Shown here in pieces: positions 14,380-21,658 of a DNA stretch of 21,808 nt. The DNA comes from Porphyrobacter sp. (lineage in GTDB: Bacteria; Pseudomonadota; Alphaproteobacteria; Sphingomonadales; Sphingomonadaceae), in NCBI GenBank assembly GCA_018991295.1, contig JAGKSZ010000025.1:1-21808 (forward strand), written 5' to 3'. The notes beneath the pieces were generated by a model, which was given only the letters and a program-made list of their open reading frames with translations, was not told the origin of the DNA and did no database searches. The stretch's first letter is position 1; each line of letters begins with the position of its first letter. The position numbers and the translations under genes were made by a program.

Positions 14380-15042
14380 ATGAACGATGATCCGCCCGAA
14401 AAGCCCGACCGCGGTTTCCGCCCGCGGATCAAGTATACCCAGCCCGAAGGCAGCCGGGGCAGCAGCCTTGTGGTCACGCCCGAAGGGATCTTCGCCTATG
14501 AAGCGGGCGCGATGAAGACACTCGCCGATGCGGTCGATTTCTTCTGGGCCAATGTCGCCCATGACCCGCGCGAATGGAATGCGGGGCTCAAGGGCTACGA
14601 CTGGCTGCTCAGGCACGCCGCCGAAGCCACGCGCGAGGATGTGCGCCGCACCCTCGGCTGGCTGGAAGGGGCGATTGCGCTGCGGGACCGTGCAGCAGCG
14701 GTCGCGGCGTGCCGTTATCTGGCGGGAATTCCGCTGCCGCTGCTGGCGCAGGATTACGGGCGGCTGACGGGGATCTTCAACAGCCGCAAGGTGGGCATGG
14801 TGTGGCAGATCACCCCCGATCTCGACATGAAACCGCTGCCCTCCGGCCCGATCCCCAAGTTCGGGCAGGAAGCAGGCTTCGGCCTGATCCGCGCCGCGCC
14901 CGAGCTTTATTGCAAGCTGGCGATGCTCGGCCCGGAGATGGAGACGGTGGTAACCCTGCTGGCGGCAGAAGCGATCCGCTACGGGGTATCGCTCCCGCCC
15001 GAGCTGGTGGCGATGGCAAAGGGCGCGCCTTCTCAGGGGTGA
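14380..15042 (+). CDS. Hypothetical protein, probably cytosolic
   Basis: I do not recognise this 220-residue product. It begins with a charged Pro-rich tail (NDDPPEKPDRGFRPRIKYT), continues with a mixed region (SSLVVTPEGIFAYEAGAMKTL), a helical segment with Trp residues (DFFWANVAHDPREWNAGLKGYDWLLRH split by alanines), then GWLEGAIALRDRAAAVAACRYLAG and a C-terminal part rich in small hydrophobics. No signal peptide and no membrane helix stand out. ATG 14380 is preferred to an in-frame GTG six codons earlier; the ribosome site is weak. A hairpin follows the stop. Codon use is normal for the region. It shares an 80-base divergent promoter region with the thioesterase gene, so a functional link is possible but only inferred. 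Confidence 0.72.
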   Translation: MNDDPPEKPDRGFRPRIKYTQPEGSRGSSLVVTPEGIFAYEAGAMKTLADAVDFFWANVAHDPREWNAGLKGYDWLLRHAAEATREDVRRTLGWLEGAIALRDRAAAVAACRYLAGIPLPLLAQDYGRLTGIFNSRKVGMVWQITPDLDMKPLPSGPIPKFGQEAGFGLIRAAPELYCKLAMLGPEMETVVTLLAAEAIRYGVSLPPELVAMAKGAPSQG

Positions 15043-15052
15043 GACGCCCATC

Positions 15053-15074
15053 CCCCTCCCGCTTGCGGGAGGGG
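15053..15074. terminator. Perfect hairpin between converging genes
   Basis: CCCCTCCCGC and GCGGGAGGGG form a 10-bp perfect stem around a TT loop, eleven bases after the plus-strand stop and eight before the minus-strand stop. There is no T-run on either side. The same palindrome type is common between genes in sphingomonads, so it may be a dispersed element as well as a transcription end. Confidence 0.55.
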
Positions 15075-15081
15075 AATCTCG

Positions 15082-17304
15082 TCACTCGCCCTTGGGGGCC
15101 ATGCCCAGCTGCCACAGGATGAAGGCGAATTCCTCCGCCGTCTCCTTGAGGCTGTTCCAGCGCCCGGACTGCCCGCCGTGGCCTGCGCCCATGTTGGTTT
15201 TCAGCAGCAACAGGTTGTCGTCGGTCTTCAGCTCACGCAGCTTCGCAACCCATTTGGCCGGCTCCCAATAGGTCACGCGCGGATCGTTGAGGCCGGCGGT
15301 CACCATCAGCGGCGGATAGGCCTTGGCGGTCACCTGATCATAGGGCGAATAGGACAGCATATAGGCGAACGCCGCCTTGTCGGTGATGGGGTTGCCCCAT
15401 TCCTGCCACTCGCCCGGGGTGAGCGGCAGCTTTTCGTTGAGCATCGTGTTCACCACATCGACGAAGGGCACGTGCGCCACCACCGCGCCATATTGCGCCG
15501 GGTCCTGATTGATCACCGCGCCCATCAGCTCGCCGCCTGCCGATCCGCCGCTGGCGGTGACCTTGCCTTCCGCCGCGTAGCCCTTGGCGATCAGGCCCCT
15601 GCCTGCATCGACGAAATCGTTGAAGGTGTTGGTGCGTTCGAACAGCTTGCCCTGCAGATACCAGCGCCGCCCGAGATCATCGCCGCCGCGAATATGCGCG
15701 ATCGCATAGGCAAAGCCGCGATCGACAAGGCTGAGGCGCGCGGTCGAAAAGCCCGGCGGCACGGCATAGCCATAGGCGCCGTAAGCATAAAGGTGCAGCG
15801 GCCCCGGCCCCTCGATGCCCGCCTTCTTGAGGATTTCCGCCCGGTCGCGGCGCATCAGCACGCTGACCGGAACCTGCGTGCCATCGCGCGCGGTGATGGT
15901 GAGCCGCTCCGAGACATATTGCGAAGGATCGTAACCGCTCGGGATTTCCTGCGTTTTCAGCGTGGTGAGCTTGGCGGTCTTGATGTCGTAATCATAGACC
16001 GTCCCCGGCGTCACCATCGACTGATAGGACAACCGCAGCGTCGCCACGTCATATTCGGGGTTGTTGCCGAGGCCTGCGGTGTAGCTCGGTTCGGGAAAGG
16101 TTACGGCCGTGATCTTCGCCGGATCGCCATATTGGCGCAGCTGGATCTGGTCGAGCCCGTTCAGCCGCCCTTCGGTCACGAAGAAGTCCTTGAACAGGTC
16201 GAACCCGGTCAGGTAGAAATCGTCAGAGCCCGGAATGACCGTCTGCCAATCGCCCGGCGTCTCCAGCTTCGCCTTGGCGAGGCGGAAGTTGATGTGATTG
16301 TCATTGGTCCACACCCACAATTCGCCGTCACGCACATCGACGCCATATTCGACGCCCTTCTTGCGGGGCTTGACGAGGATCGGCGCGGCGGTGGGGTCGG
16401 CGGCGGGGACAAGCCGCACTTCGCTCGTCTCGTTGTCACCCGTGGCGATGATCAGCCAGTCTTCCGGCGCGGAAAGGCCCGTACCGACGCCGAAGCTCTG
16501 GTCTTCCTCCTTGTAGAGGGTGACATCGCTCTCAACCGGGGTGCCGATCACGTGGAGCTTGGCCTCCAGCGTGCGCCATTCCTCGGTCGAGGGGCCATAG
16601 ACCAGCGCGGTATCGTTCTTCACCCACACCAGATCGCCGCGCAGGTTTTCGATCACATCGGGCAGGTGCTCGCCGGTCGCCAAGTCCTTGATCCGCGCGG
16701 TGTAGCGTTCCGATCCGTTGGTGTCGGTGGCATAGGCAAGAAAGCGCCCGTTCTGGCTGATCGAGGCCGCGCCGAGGCGGAAATATTCCAGCCCCTCGGC
16801 CAGCTTGTTCTCGTCGATCAGCAGTTCAGCCTCACCGCCTGCCACAGGCTTCCTGTAATGCTTGCGATACTGCGCGCCTTCCTCGAACTCGGACCAGTAG
16901 AGGTAATCGCCATCCTTCTGGGGGACGGTCGAATCGTCCTCCTTGATGCGCGCGCGCATTTCCGTGAACAGCGCCTCGGTCAGCGCCTTCTGGCCCTCCA
17001 TCTTGGCTTCGAAAAAGGCGTTTTCGGCCTTGAGATGATCGAGCACGTCCTTGTCATCCACGGTGGGATAGGACTTGTCATACAGCCAGTCATAGGGGTC
17101 CTCCACGGTGATGCCGTGGACGGTGTAGGTGTGCGCCCGCTTGGCGGCGACAGGGGGCTTGATGTCAGATGCGGCGGCAGGGGTGGTCGGCACACTGGTC
17201 ACTGGGGCAGAATCCTTGGCTGTGGCAGCCATCGCGGCGGCAGGCGGAAAGGTGGTGGCGGCGAGCGCAATCGCAAGAGCGTGCGCGCTGATCCGGGTGA
17301 TCAT
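15082..17304 (-). CDS. Exported prolyl oligopeptidase family serine peptidase, oligopeptidase B type
   Basis: The 740-residue enzyme cleaves short peptides, in oligopeptidase B after basic residues. A signal peptide (cleavage likely after AMA near residue 26) and a low-complexity Ala/Thr/Pro stretch point to a periplasmic or secreted form, unlike cytosolic PtrB of enterobacteria. An N-terminal segment (YTVHGITVEDPYDWLYD) is typical of S9A peptidases; a seven-bladed propeller covers about 80-450; the alpha/beta hydrolase domain follows. The triad is Ser588 in SGGSAGGELMG, Asp674 in GLNDPRVTYWEP and His709 in GAGHGGQSGR, with spacing like E. coli OpB. The start has GGGGA upstream. It diverges from the aminopeptidase P gene over 120 bases, and the two enzymes could both serve peptide breakdown. 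I do not see any truncation. Confidence 0.94.
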   Translation of the reverse strand: MITRISAHALAIALAATTFPPAAAMAATAKDSAPVTSVPTTPAAASDIKPPVAAKRAHTYTVHGITVEDPYDWLYDKSYPTVDDKDVLDHLKAENAFFEAKMEGQKALTEALFTEMRARIKEDDSTVPQKDGDYLYWSEFEEGAQYRKHYRKPVAGGEAELLIDENKLAEGLEYFRLGAASISQNGRFLAYATDTNGSERYTARIKDLATGEHLPDVIENLRGDLVWVKNDTALVYGPSTEEWRTLEAKLHVIGTPVESDVTLYKEEDQSFGVGTGLSAPEDWLIIATGDNETSEVRLVPAADPTAAPILVKPRKKGVEYGVDVRDGELWVWTNDNHINFRLAKAKLETPGDWQTVIPGSDDFYLTGFDLFKDFFVTEGRLNGLDQIQLRQYGDPAKITAVTFPEPSYTAGLGNNPEYDVATLRLSYQSMVTPGTVYDYDIKTAKLTTLKTQEIPSGYDPSQYVSERLTITARDGTQVPVSVLMRRDRAEILKKAGIEGPGPLHLYAYGAYGYAVPPGFSTARLSLVDRGFAYAIAHIRGGDDLGRRWYLQGKLFERTNTFNDFVDAGRGLIAKGYAAEGKVTASGGSAGGELMGAVINQDPAQYGAVVAHVPFVDVVNTMLNEKLPLTPGEWQEWGNPITDKAAFAYMLSYSPYDQVTAKAYPPLMVTAGLNDPRVTYWEPAKWVAKLRELKTDDNLLLLKTNMGAGHGGQSGRWNSLKETAEEFAFILWQLGMAPKGE

Positions 17305-17424
17305 TGGATGCAGTCCCCATCGTGCGGTGCGGGTGGAAAGACAAGCCCATCGGGCCTATGATGCGATGTGTAACGCGACAATGATGCGCGGCAAGTGCCT
17401 GCATATCGCCAAAGGATCTGACCC

Positions 17425-19236
17425 ATGCTCATGCTCACTCACGAAGCCCGCCTTGCCGCCCTGCGCGAGGAATTGAAGCGCCGGGGCGTGGATGGGTTTG
17501 TCGTCCCCATTTCCGATGAACACATGAGCGAATATGTGGGCGATTATGCCCAGCGCCTGAAATGGCTGACGGGCTTTGGCGGTTCGGCGGGGTTTGCCTG
17601 CGTCACGCTCACCCACGCGGCGATCTTCGTTGACGGGCGCTACACCGTGCAGGTGCGCGAGCAGGTGGACGGGAACCTGTTCGAATATCGCTCGGTCCCC
17701 AAGGATACGCTCGGCGGATGGCTGGCCGAGGTGTGCGAAAGCGGCGCGCGCATCGCCTATGATCCCTGGCTCCACACCTGGGGCTGGGTCGAGGCGCTGG
17801 AAAAGCGACTCGCGGACAAGGGCATAAGCATGGTCCCTGCCGAGGGCGGCAACCCGGTGGACGCGGTGTGGGCCGACAGGCCGGCCCCTTCGCCTGCCAT
17901 CGCCATCCCCCATGACGAGGGCGTCGCGGGCCGCTCTTCGGCGGACAAGCGCGCCGCCGTGGCCGATTGGCTGGCGGCAGAAGGCCATGATGCGGTGGTG
18001 ATCCCGGCATTGGATTCGGTGGCATGGCTGCTCAACATCCGGGGCGCGGACGTGCCGCACACGCCGGTGGCGCTGTCCTATGTCATCGCCCACAAGGATG
18101 GCAGCGCCGAACTGTTCATCGCCCCCGAAAAGGTCACGCCGGACCTCACCCGCCACCTCGGCAATGCGGTGACGATCCGTGATCGGGCGGCATTCGAAGG
18201 CGCGCTGGCGGCAGACTTTGCAGGGCTCAGAGTTGCGCTCGATCCTGATTTTGCCGTGGTCGGCATTGCGCAGGCGCTGCGTGCAGGCGGGGCAAGCTTC
18301 GCCTTCAAGCAGGACCCGACGATCCTTGCCAAGGCGATCAAGAACGAAGCGGAACAGGCCGGCCAACGCGATGCGCAGGCGCGTGACGGGGCGGCAGTTT
18401 CGCGCTTCCTGCGCTGGCTGGAGATCGAAGGGCCCACGGGCAGCGTCGATGAACTCAGCGCCGCTGCCCGCCTTCAGGCCTTCCGCGAGGAAGACCCCGG
18501 CCTTTCCGCCCTCAGCTTCGATACCATCTCGGCTGCGGCAGGCCATGCCGCCCTGCCGCATTACAAGGTGGACGAGGACAGCAATATCCCGATCCCCCCC
18601 GGCTCGATCTACCTGGTCGATTCGGGCGGGCAGTACCCCGGCGGCACCACCGACATCACCCGCACCGTATGGGTTGGACCGGGTGAGCCGACAGCGGAAA
18701 TGCGCGATCGCAACACGCGGGTGCTGAAGGGCCATATCCAGCTCGCCCGTGCGGTGTTTCCGCAAGGCACGTCCGGCGGCCAGCTCGATGTGCTGGCGCG
18801 GCAATATCTGTGGGAAGCGGGCGTCGATTATGCCCACGGGACCGGCCATGGGGTGGGCAGCGTGCTGGCCGTGCACGAAGGCCCGCAGCGCATCGCCAAG
18901 CCTTCGGGCGGACAGGCGGGCACCGGGCAGGAACTGCACGCCGGCATGATCCTTTCCAATGAACCGGGCTATTACAAGCAGGGCGCCTACGGCATCCGCA
19001 TCGAGAACCTCGTGCTGGTCGAGGAGCGGGAAATTGCCGGGATGGAAGGCAAGTATCTCGGCTTCGAGACGCTGACTTTCGTGCCGCTGGATCGGCGGCT
19101 GATCGACAAGGGCCTGCTGACGGCAGACGAGATCGCGTGGGAGGACGCCTATCATGCGCAGGTGCGCGACATCCTCAGCCCGCGGCTTTCAGGTGATGAT
19201 CTGGCCTGGGTGGAGCGGGAAACCGCGCCGCTTTAA
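17425..19236 (+). CDS. Xaa-Pro aminopeptidase, M24B family (aminopeptidase P)
   Basis: The 603-residue enzyme removes an N-terminal residue that precedes proline. It has the three-domain layout of the long eukaryote-like M24B subgroup: two creatinase-like N-terminal domains (about 1-300) and a pita-bread catalytic domain (about 310-540), plus a short C-terminal extension. The five dinuclear-metal ligands are all present: Asp399 in LVDSGGQY, Asp410 in TTDITRTVW, His475 in GTGHGVGS, Glu513 in NEPGYY and Glu527 in IRIENLV. No signal peptide is seen, so it acts in the cytosol. AAAGGA lies eight bases before the ATG. It is divergent from the exported S9 peptidase, whose proline-containing products it could finish degrading after uptake; that link is inference. 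Confidence 0.95.
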   Translation: MLMLTHEARLAALREELKRRGVDGFVVPISDEHMSEYVGDYAQRLKWLTGFGGSAGFACVTLTHAAIFVDGRYTVQVREQVDGNLFEYRSVPKDTLGGWLAEVCESGARIAYDPWLHTWGWVEALEKRLADKGISMVPAEGGNPVDAVWADRPAPSPAIAIPHDEGVAGRSSADKRAAVADWLAAEGHDAVVIPALDSVAWLLNIRGADVPHTPVALSYVIAHKDGSAELFIAPEKVTPDLTRHLGNAVTIRDRAAFEGALAADFAGLRVALDPDFAVVGIAQALRAGGASFAFKQDPTILAKAIKNEAEQAGQRDAQARDGAAVSRFLRWLEIEGPTGSVDELSAAARLQAFREEDPGLSALSFDTISAAAGHAALPHYKVDEDSNIPIPPGSIYLVDSGGQYPGGTTDITRTVWVGPGEPTAEMRDRNTRVLKGHIQLARAVFPQGTSGGQLDVLARQYLWEAGVDYAHGTGHGVGSVLAVHEGPQRIAKPSGGQAGTGQELHAGMILSNEPGYYKQGAYGIRIENLVLVEEREIAGMEGKYLGFETLTFVPLDRRLIDKGLLTADEIAWEDAYHAQVRDILSPRLSGDDLAWVERETAPL

Positions 19237-19248
19237 AGTGCCACGCCT

Positions 19249-19305
19249 CCCCGGGCTTGACCCGGGGCCCCGCTTTCTTGTTTGCGTGCCCGCCTTCGCG
19301 GGCAC
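19249..19305. repeat. Paired intergenic palindromes of sphingomonad type
   Basis: Two hairpins follow each other: CCCCGGG-CTTGA-CCCGGGG (19249-19267) and GTGCCCGC-CTTC-GCGGGCAC (19286-19305). Both palindromes are very common in intergenic DNA of Sphingomonadales and relatives, often paired like this. They lie 12 bases after the aminopeptidase stop and may form its transcript end, though no T-run follows. The family is named from memory. Confidence 0.75.
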
Positions 19306-19341
19306 ATCCTCGGCGCTGTTCCTCCGCTCCGCTCCGGGCGC

Positions 19342-19367
19342 CTGCGGGCGGGCGGTCGCCCTTGCGG
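19342..19367. repeat. Copy 2 of the dispersed 26-base intergenic repeat
   Basis: The 26 bases match 4592-4617 with one A/G difference. The copy stands in the 236-base gap between the aminopeptidase and the VOC gene, shortly after the paired palindromes, in the same orientation as copy 1. Nothing else coding is evident in this gap. Confidence 0.7.
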
Positions 19368-19472
19368 CCCGTCCGATGGCGGGCCGGTGGGGTGTCGTCT
19401 CGTCCCTTGTCGCCCCATCGCCGTTCCTGTAATGTTCCAACATCGCGAGTCGCGTTATGGGAGGAACACACA

Positions 19473-19853
19473 ATGATCGGCTACGTTACCCTCGGCACCA
19501 ATGATCTGCCGCGTGCTGCGGCGTTCTATGATGCGATTGCCGCACATTTCGGCCAGAAGCGGATGATGGAGTTCGAAACTTTCATCGCCTGGGGCGAATG
19601 GGGCGGAGCGCCGGGGATCGCGGCGACGGTGCCGTTCGATGGCCAGCCTGCCACGGTGGGCAACGGCGTGATGGTGGCGCTGGAAGTGAAATCGCCCGAT
19701 CAGGTGCACGCGATCTATGACACGGCGATAGCCCATGGCGGCACCTGCGAAGGCGGCCCTGGCCCGCGCGGTGAGGATGGCTTTTATGCGGCCTATTTCC
19801 GCGATCCGGATGGCAACAAGCTGAACGCCTTCTGCATGGTCCCCAAGCAATAG
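19473..19853 (+). CDS. VOC superfamily (glyoxalase/bleomycin-resistance fold) protein
   Basis: The 126-residue product has the two beta-alpha-beta-beta-beta modules of the vicinal-oxygen-chelate superfamily. The first opens with IGYVTLGTNDLPRAAAFYDA and the second with GVMVALEVKSPDQVHAIYDTA; the end YAAYFRDPDGNKLNAFC is the usual FxDPDGNxL signature. Members range from glyoxalase I to dioxygenases and resistance proteins. The metal ligands expected in enzymes are not complete (Thr instead of His at the first strand), so catalytic activity is uncertain. A very strong ribosome site GGGAGGA lies seven bases before the ATG. It is a monocistronic gene, converging on the HerA gene across the parS/tandem-array gap. 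Substrate unknown. Confidence 0.9.
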   Translation: MIGYVTLGTNDLPRAAAFYDAIAAHFGQKRMMEFETFIAWGEWGGAPGIAATVPFDGQPATVGNGVMVALEVKSPDQVHAIYDTAIAHGGTCEGGPGPRGEDGFYAAYFRDPDGNKLNAFCMVPKQ

Positions 19854-19887
19854 GTGCAAGGCCGGGGGCGTGGCGGCCGGGTCAGGC

Positions 19888-19975
19888 CTGCCCCGCGCCT
19901 GCCCCCTGCCAGACCCTGCACAGACCCCCTTCAGACCCCTGCCAGCCCCCTGTCAGACCCGCCTCAGACCCCCGC
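19888..19975. repeat. 11-base-period tandem array (about eight units) beside parS
   Basis: Six units start with CAGACCC or CAGCCCC exactly 11 bases apart, at 19910, 19921, 19932, 19943, 19954 and 19965, and two weaker CTGCCCC units precede at 19888 and 19899. Only the first seven bases of each unit are conserved; the last four drift. The period is close to one turn of B-DNA, so all copies face the same side of the helix. No coding frame explains the array. The array ends ten bases before the parS palindrome. Confidence 0.8.
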
Positions 19976-19984
19976 TCGCAGCGA

Positions 19985-20000
19985 CGTTTCACGTGAAACA
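19985..20000. other. Candidate chromosomal parS (ParB-binding) site
   Basis: CGTTTCACGTGAAACA matches the parS consensus TGTTTCACGTGAAACA at 15 of 16 positions, and its 14-base core GTTTCACGTGAAAC is a perfect palindrome. ParB loads here as a CTP clamp and spreads along DNA to form the partition complex. The site is intergenic, 17 bases beyond the stop of the HerA-like gene. parA and parB are not in the window, but chromosomal parS sites often lie some distance from them, usually in the origin region. Confidence 0.85.
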
Positions 20001-20017
20001 TCGCCAATCGCGGGCGG

Positions 20018-21556
20018 TCAGCGCATCAGCCCGCCGATCAGATTGCGGACAAAGGCGGTCGCCCCGGTCTTGATCGGATCGGCCCCCGATTTCTTGCCCA
20101 GCACCATCGCCACCGCCATCGAGGCGAGCGAACCGCTGGCGGCCGTCATCGCGCTCTTGCCGGCCTTCTCCCACACCGAAGGGGTCTTGCGTTCACGCTT
20201 GGCCACTTCCTCGACGCCCTTTTCCGCCACTTCCTGCGCCGTGGCAGCGGCATCGGCCGCCTTGGCGGCGAGCACTTCGGCGGCACTGTCGCGGTCCACG
20301 CGGGTATCGTACTTGCCTTCGACAGGGCTAATTGATTGAATAATCGCGCGTTCCTTCGGCGTCAGCGGCCCGAGGCGCGAACGCGGCGGCTTGATCAGCG
20401 CCCGCTCCACCACCGTGGGCGCACCGTCCTCGTCAAGCGTGGAGACCAGCGCCTCACCGACCTTGAGTTCGGTAATCACCGCCTCGACCTTGAGCTTCGG
20501 ATTGACCCGGAAGGTCTCTGCCGCCGCCTTGATCGCGCGCTGATCGCGCGGAGTGAAAGCGCGCAGCGCGTGCTGCACGCGGTTGCCCAGCTGTCCGGCG
20601 ATTTTCTCAGGGATATCAATGGGGTTCTGGGTGACGAAAAACACGCCTACGCCCTTGGAACGGATCAGGCGCACCACCTGTTCGATGGTGTCCATCAGCG
20701 CCTTGGGAGCATCGTCGAACAACAGGTGCGCCTCATCGAAGAAGAACACCAGTTTCGGTTTTTCCGGATCGCCCACTTCGGGAAGCGATTCAAACAGTTC
20801 CGCCAGCAACCACAACAGGAAGGTGGCGTAAAGCTTGGGGCTGCGCATCAGCTTGTCGGCGGAAAGCACGTTGATATAGCCGCGCCCGGCATCGTCCACC
20901 TTGAGGAAATCATTGATCTCCAGCGCCGGCTCACCGAAGAAATTATCCGCCCCTTGCGCTTCAAAGCTCAAAAGCTGGCGCTGGATCGACCCGACCGAAG
21001 GCTTGGTGACATTGCCATATTTGCCTGAAAGTTCAGCAGAATTCTCGTTCGCCCAGGCCAGCAGTGCCTGCAAGTCGGCAAAATCGAGCAGCAGCAGCCC
21101 GTTTTCATCGGCATAGCGGAAGATGATCTGAAGCACGCCTTCCTGCGTCTCGTTGAGATCGAGCAGGCGGGACAGGAGCAGCGGGCCCATTTCGGACACC
21201 GTGGTGCGGATCGGGTGGCCCTGTTCGCCGTAAAGGTCCCAGAAGATCACAGGGTTATCTTCATAGGCATAATCGGTGATGCCCAGTTCCCTGGCCCGGG
21301 ATTCCAGCTTGTCGGCGTGCTTGAAGGTGGGCGAGCCGGGCATGGCGATGCCCGCCAGGTCGCCCTTCACATCGGCCATGAACACCGGCACCCCGGCCTT
21401 CGAAAAACTTTCGGCAATGCCTTGCAACGTCACGGTTTTCCCCGTGCCGGTGGCCCCCGCAATCAGCCCGTGGCGGTTCGAACGGGCGAGCAGCAGCGCC
21501 TGCCGCGATCCTTCCGCGCCAAGGCCAAGGAAGATTTCGGTTGCACTGTCGGTCAT
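20018..21556 (-). CDS. HerA-like ATPase of the DUF853 (YjgR) family
   Basis: The 512-residue protein is a FtsK/HerA-superfamily P-loop ATPase, probably a hexameric DNA translocase or helicase-like motor in the cytosol. Walker A is GATGTGKT (34-41), Walker B is LVFFFDEAHLLF with Asp274-Glu275, and FVTQNP and GQLGNRVQHALRAFTPRDQRA carry the sensor and arginine-finger regions. The C-terminal part is Ala-rich and basic with a helical, weakly hydrophobic end (SAMTAASGSLASMAVAMVLGK). ATG 21556 is chosen because family proteins start near TEIFLGLG; GAGG lies upstream, and the open frame further upstream overlaps the promoter region. There is no NurA nuclease beside it, so it is not the archaeal-type HerA-NurA or a HerA defence pair. 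It lies next to parS. Cellular function is unknown. Confidence 0.9.
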   Translation of the reverse strand: MTDSATEIFLGLGAEGSRQALLLARSNRHGLIAGATGTGKTVTLQGIAESFSKAGVPVFMADVKGDLAGIAMPGSPTFKHADKLESRARELGITDYAYEDNPVIFWDLYGEQGHPIRTTVSEMGPLLLSRLLDLNETQEGVLQIIFRYADENGLLLLDFADLQALLAWANENSAELSGKYGNVTKPSVGSIQRQLLSFEAQGADNFFGEPALEINDFLKVDDAGRGYINVLSADKLMRSPKLYATFLLWLLAELFESLPEVGDPEKPKLVFFFDEAHLLFDDAPKALMDTIEQVVRLIRSKGVGVFFVTQNPIDIPEKIAGQLGNRVQHALRAFTPRDQRAIKAAAETFRVNPKLKVEAVITELKVGEALVSTLDEDGAPTVVERALIKPPRSRLGPLTPKERAIIQSISPVEGKYDTRVDRDSAAEVLAAKAADAAATAQEVAEKGVEEVAKRERKTPSVWEKAGKSAMTAASGSLASMAVAMVLGKKSGADPIKTGATAFVRNLIGGLMR

Positions 21557-21658
21557 GCCTGCCCCCTCGGGAAATGAATGGTCGGGGGTGATGTGCAGGG
21601 GTGCCGCGCAGCGGTCAAGTTCTCGACTTCGCACACGGATTGCGGTAAGGCTGCGGCC

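Noticed and set aside
15178..17361. 727-codon plus-strand open frame opposite the S9 peptidase
   Set aside because: Antisense shadow; the peptidase has a full triad, signal peptide and ribosome site.
17356..19155. 599-codon minus-strand open frame opposite aminopeptidase P
   Set aside because: Antisense shadow; no motif, and the plus-strand gene retains all five metal ligands.
19407..19433. TTGTCG and TGTAAT as promoter of the VOC gene
   Set aside because: Spacer is only 15 bases and the match is modest; position is plausible but not enough for a feature.
19888..19975. CRISPR-like interpretation of the regular array
   Set aside because: Units are 11 bases with no 25-35-base spacers and there are no cas genes.
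19854..20017. Short plus-strand frames through the tandem array and parS
   Set aside because: Pro/Arg-rich low complexity with an 11-residue echo of the DNA repeat and no ribosome site; the DNA signal is better explained as non-coding.
20018..21556. HerA-based anti-phage defence module
   Set aside because: No nuclease, SIR2, DUF4297 or NurA partner is adjacent; the protein matches the housekeeping DUF853/YjgR type.
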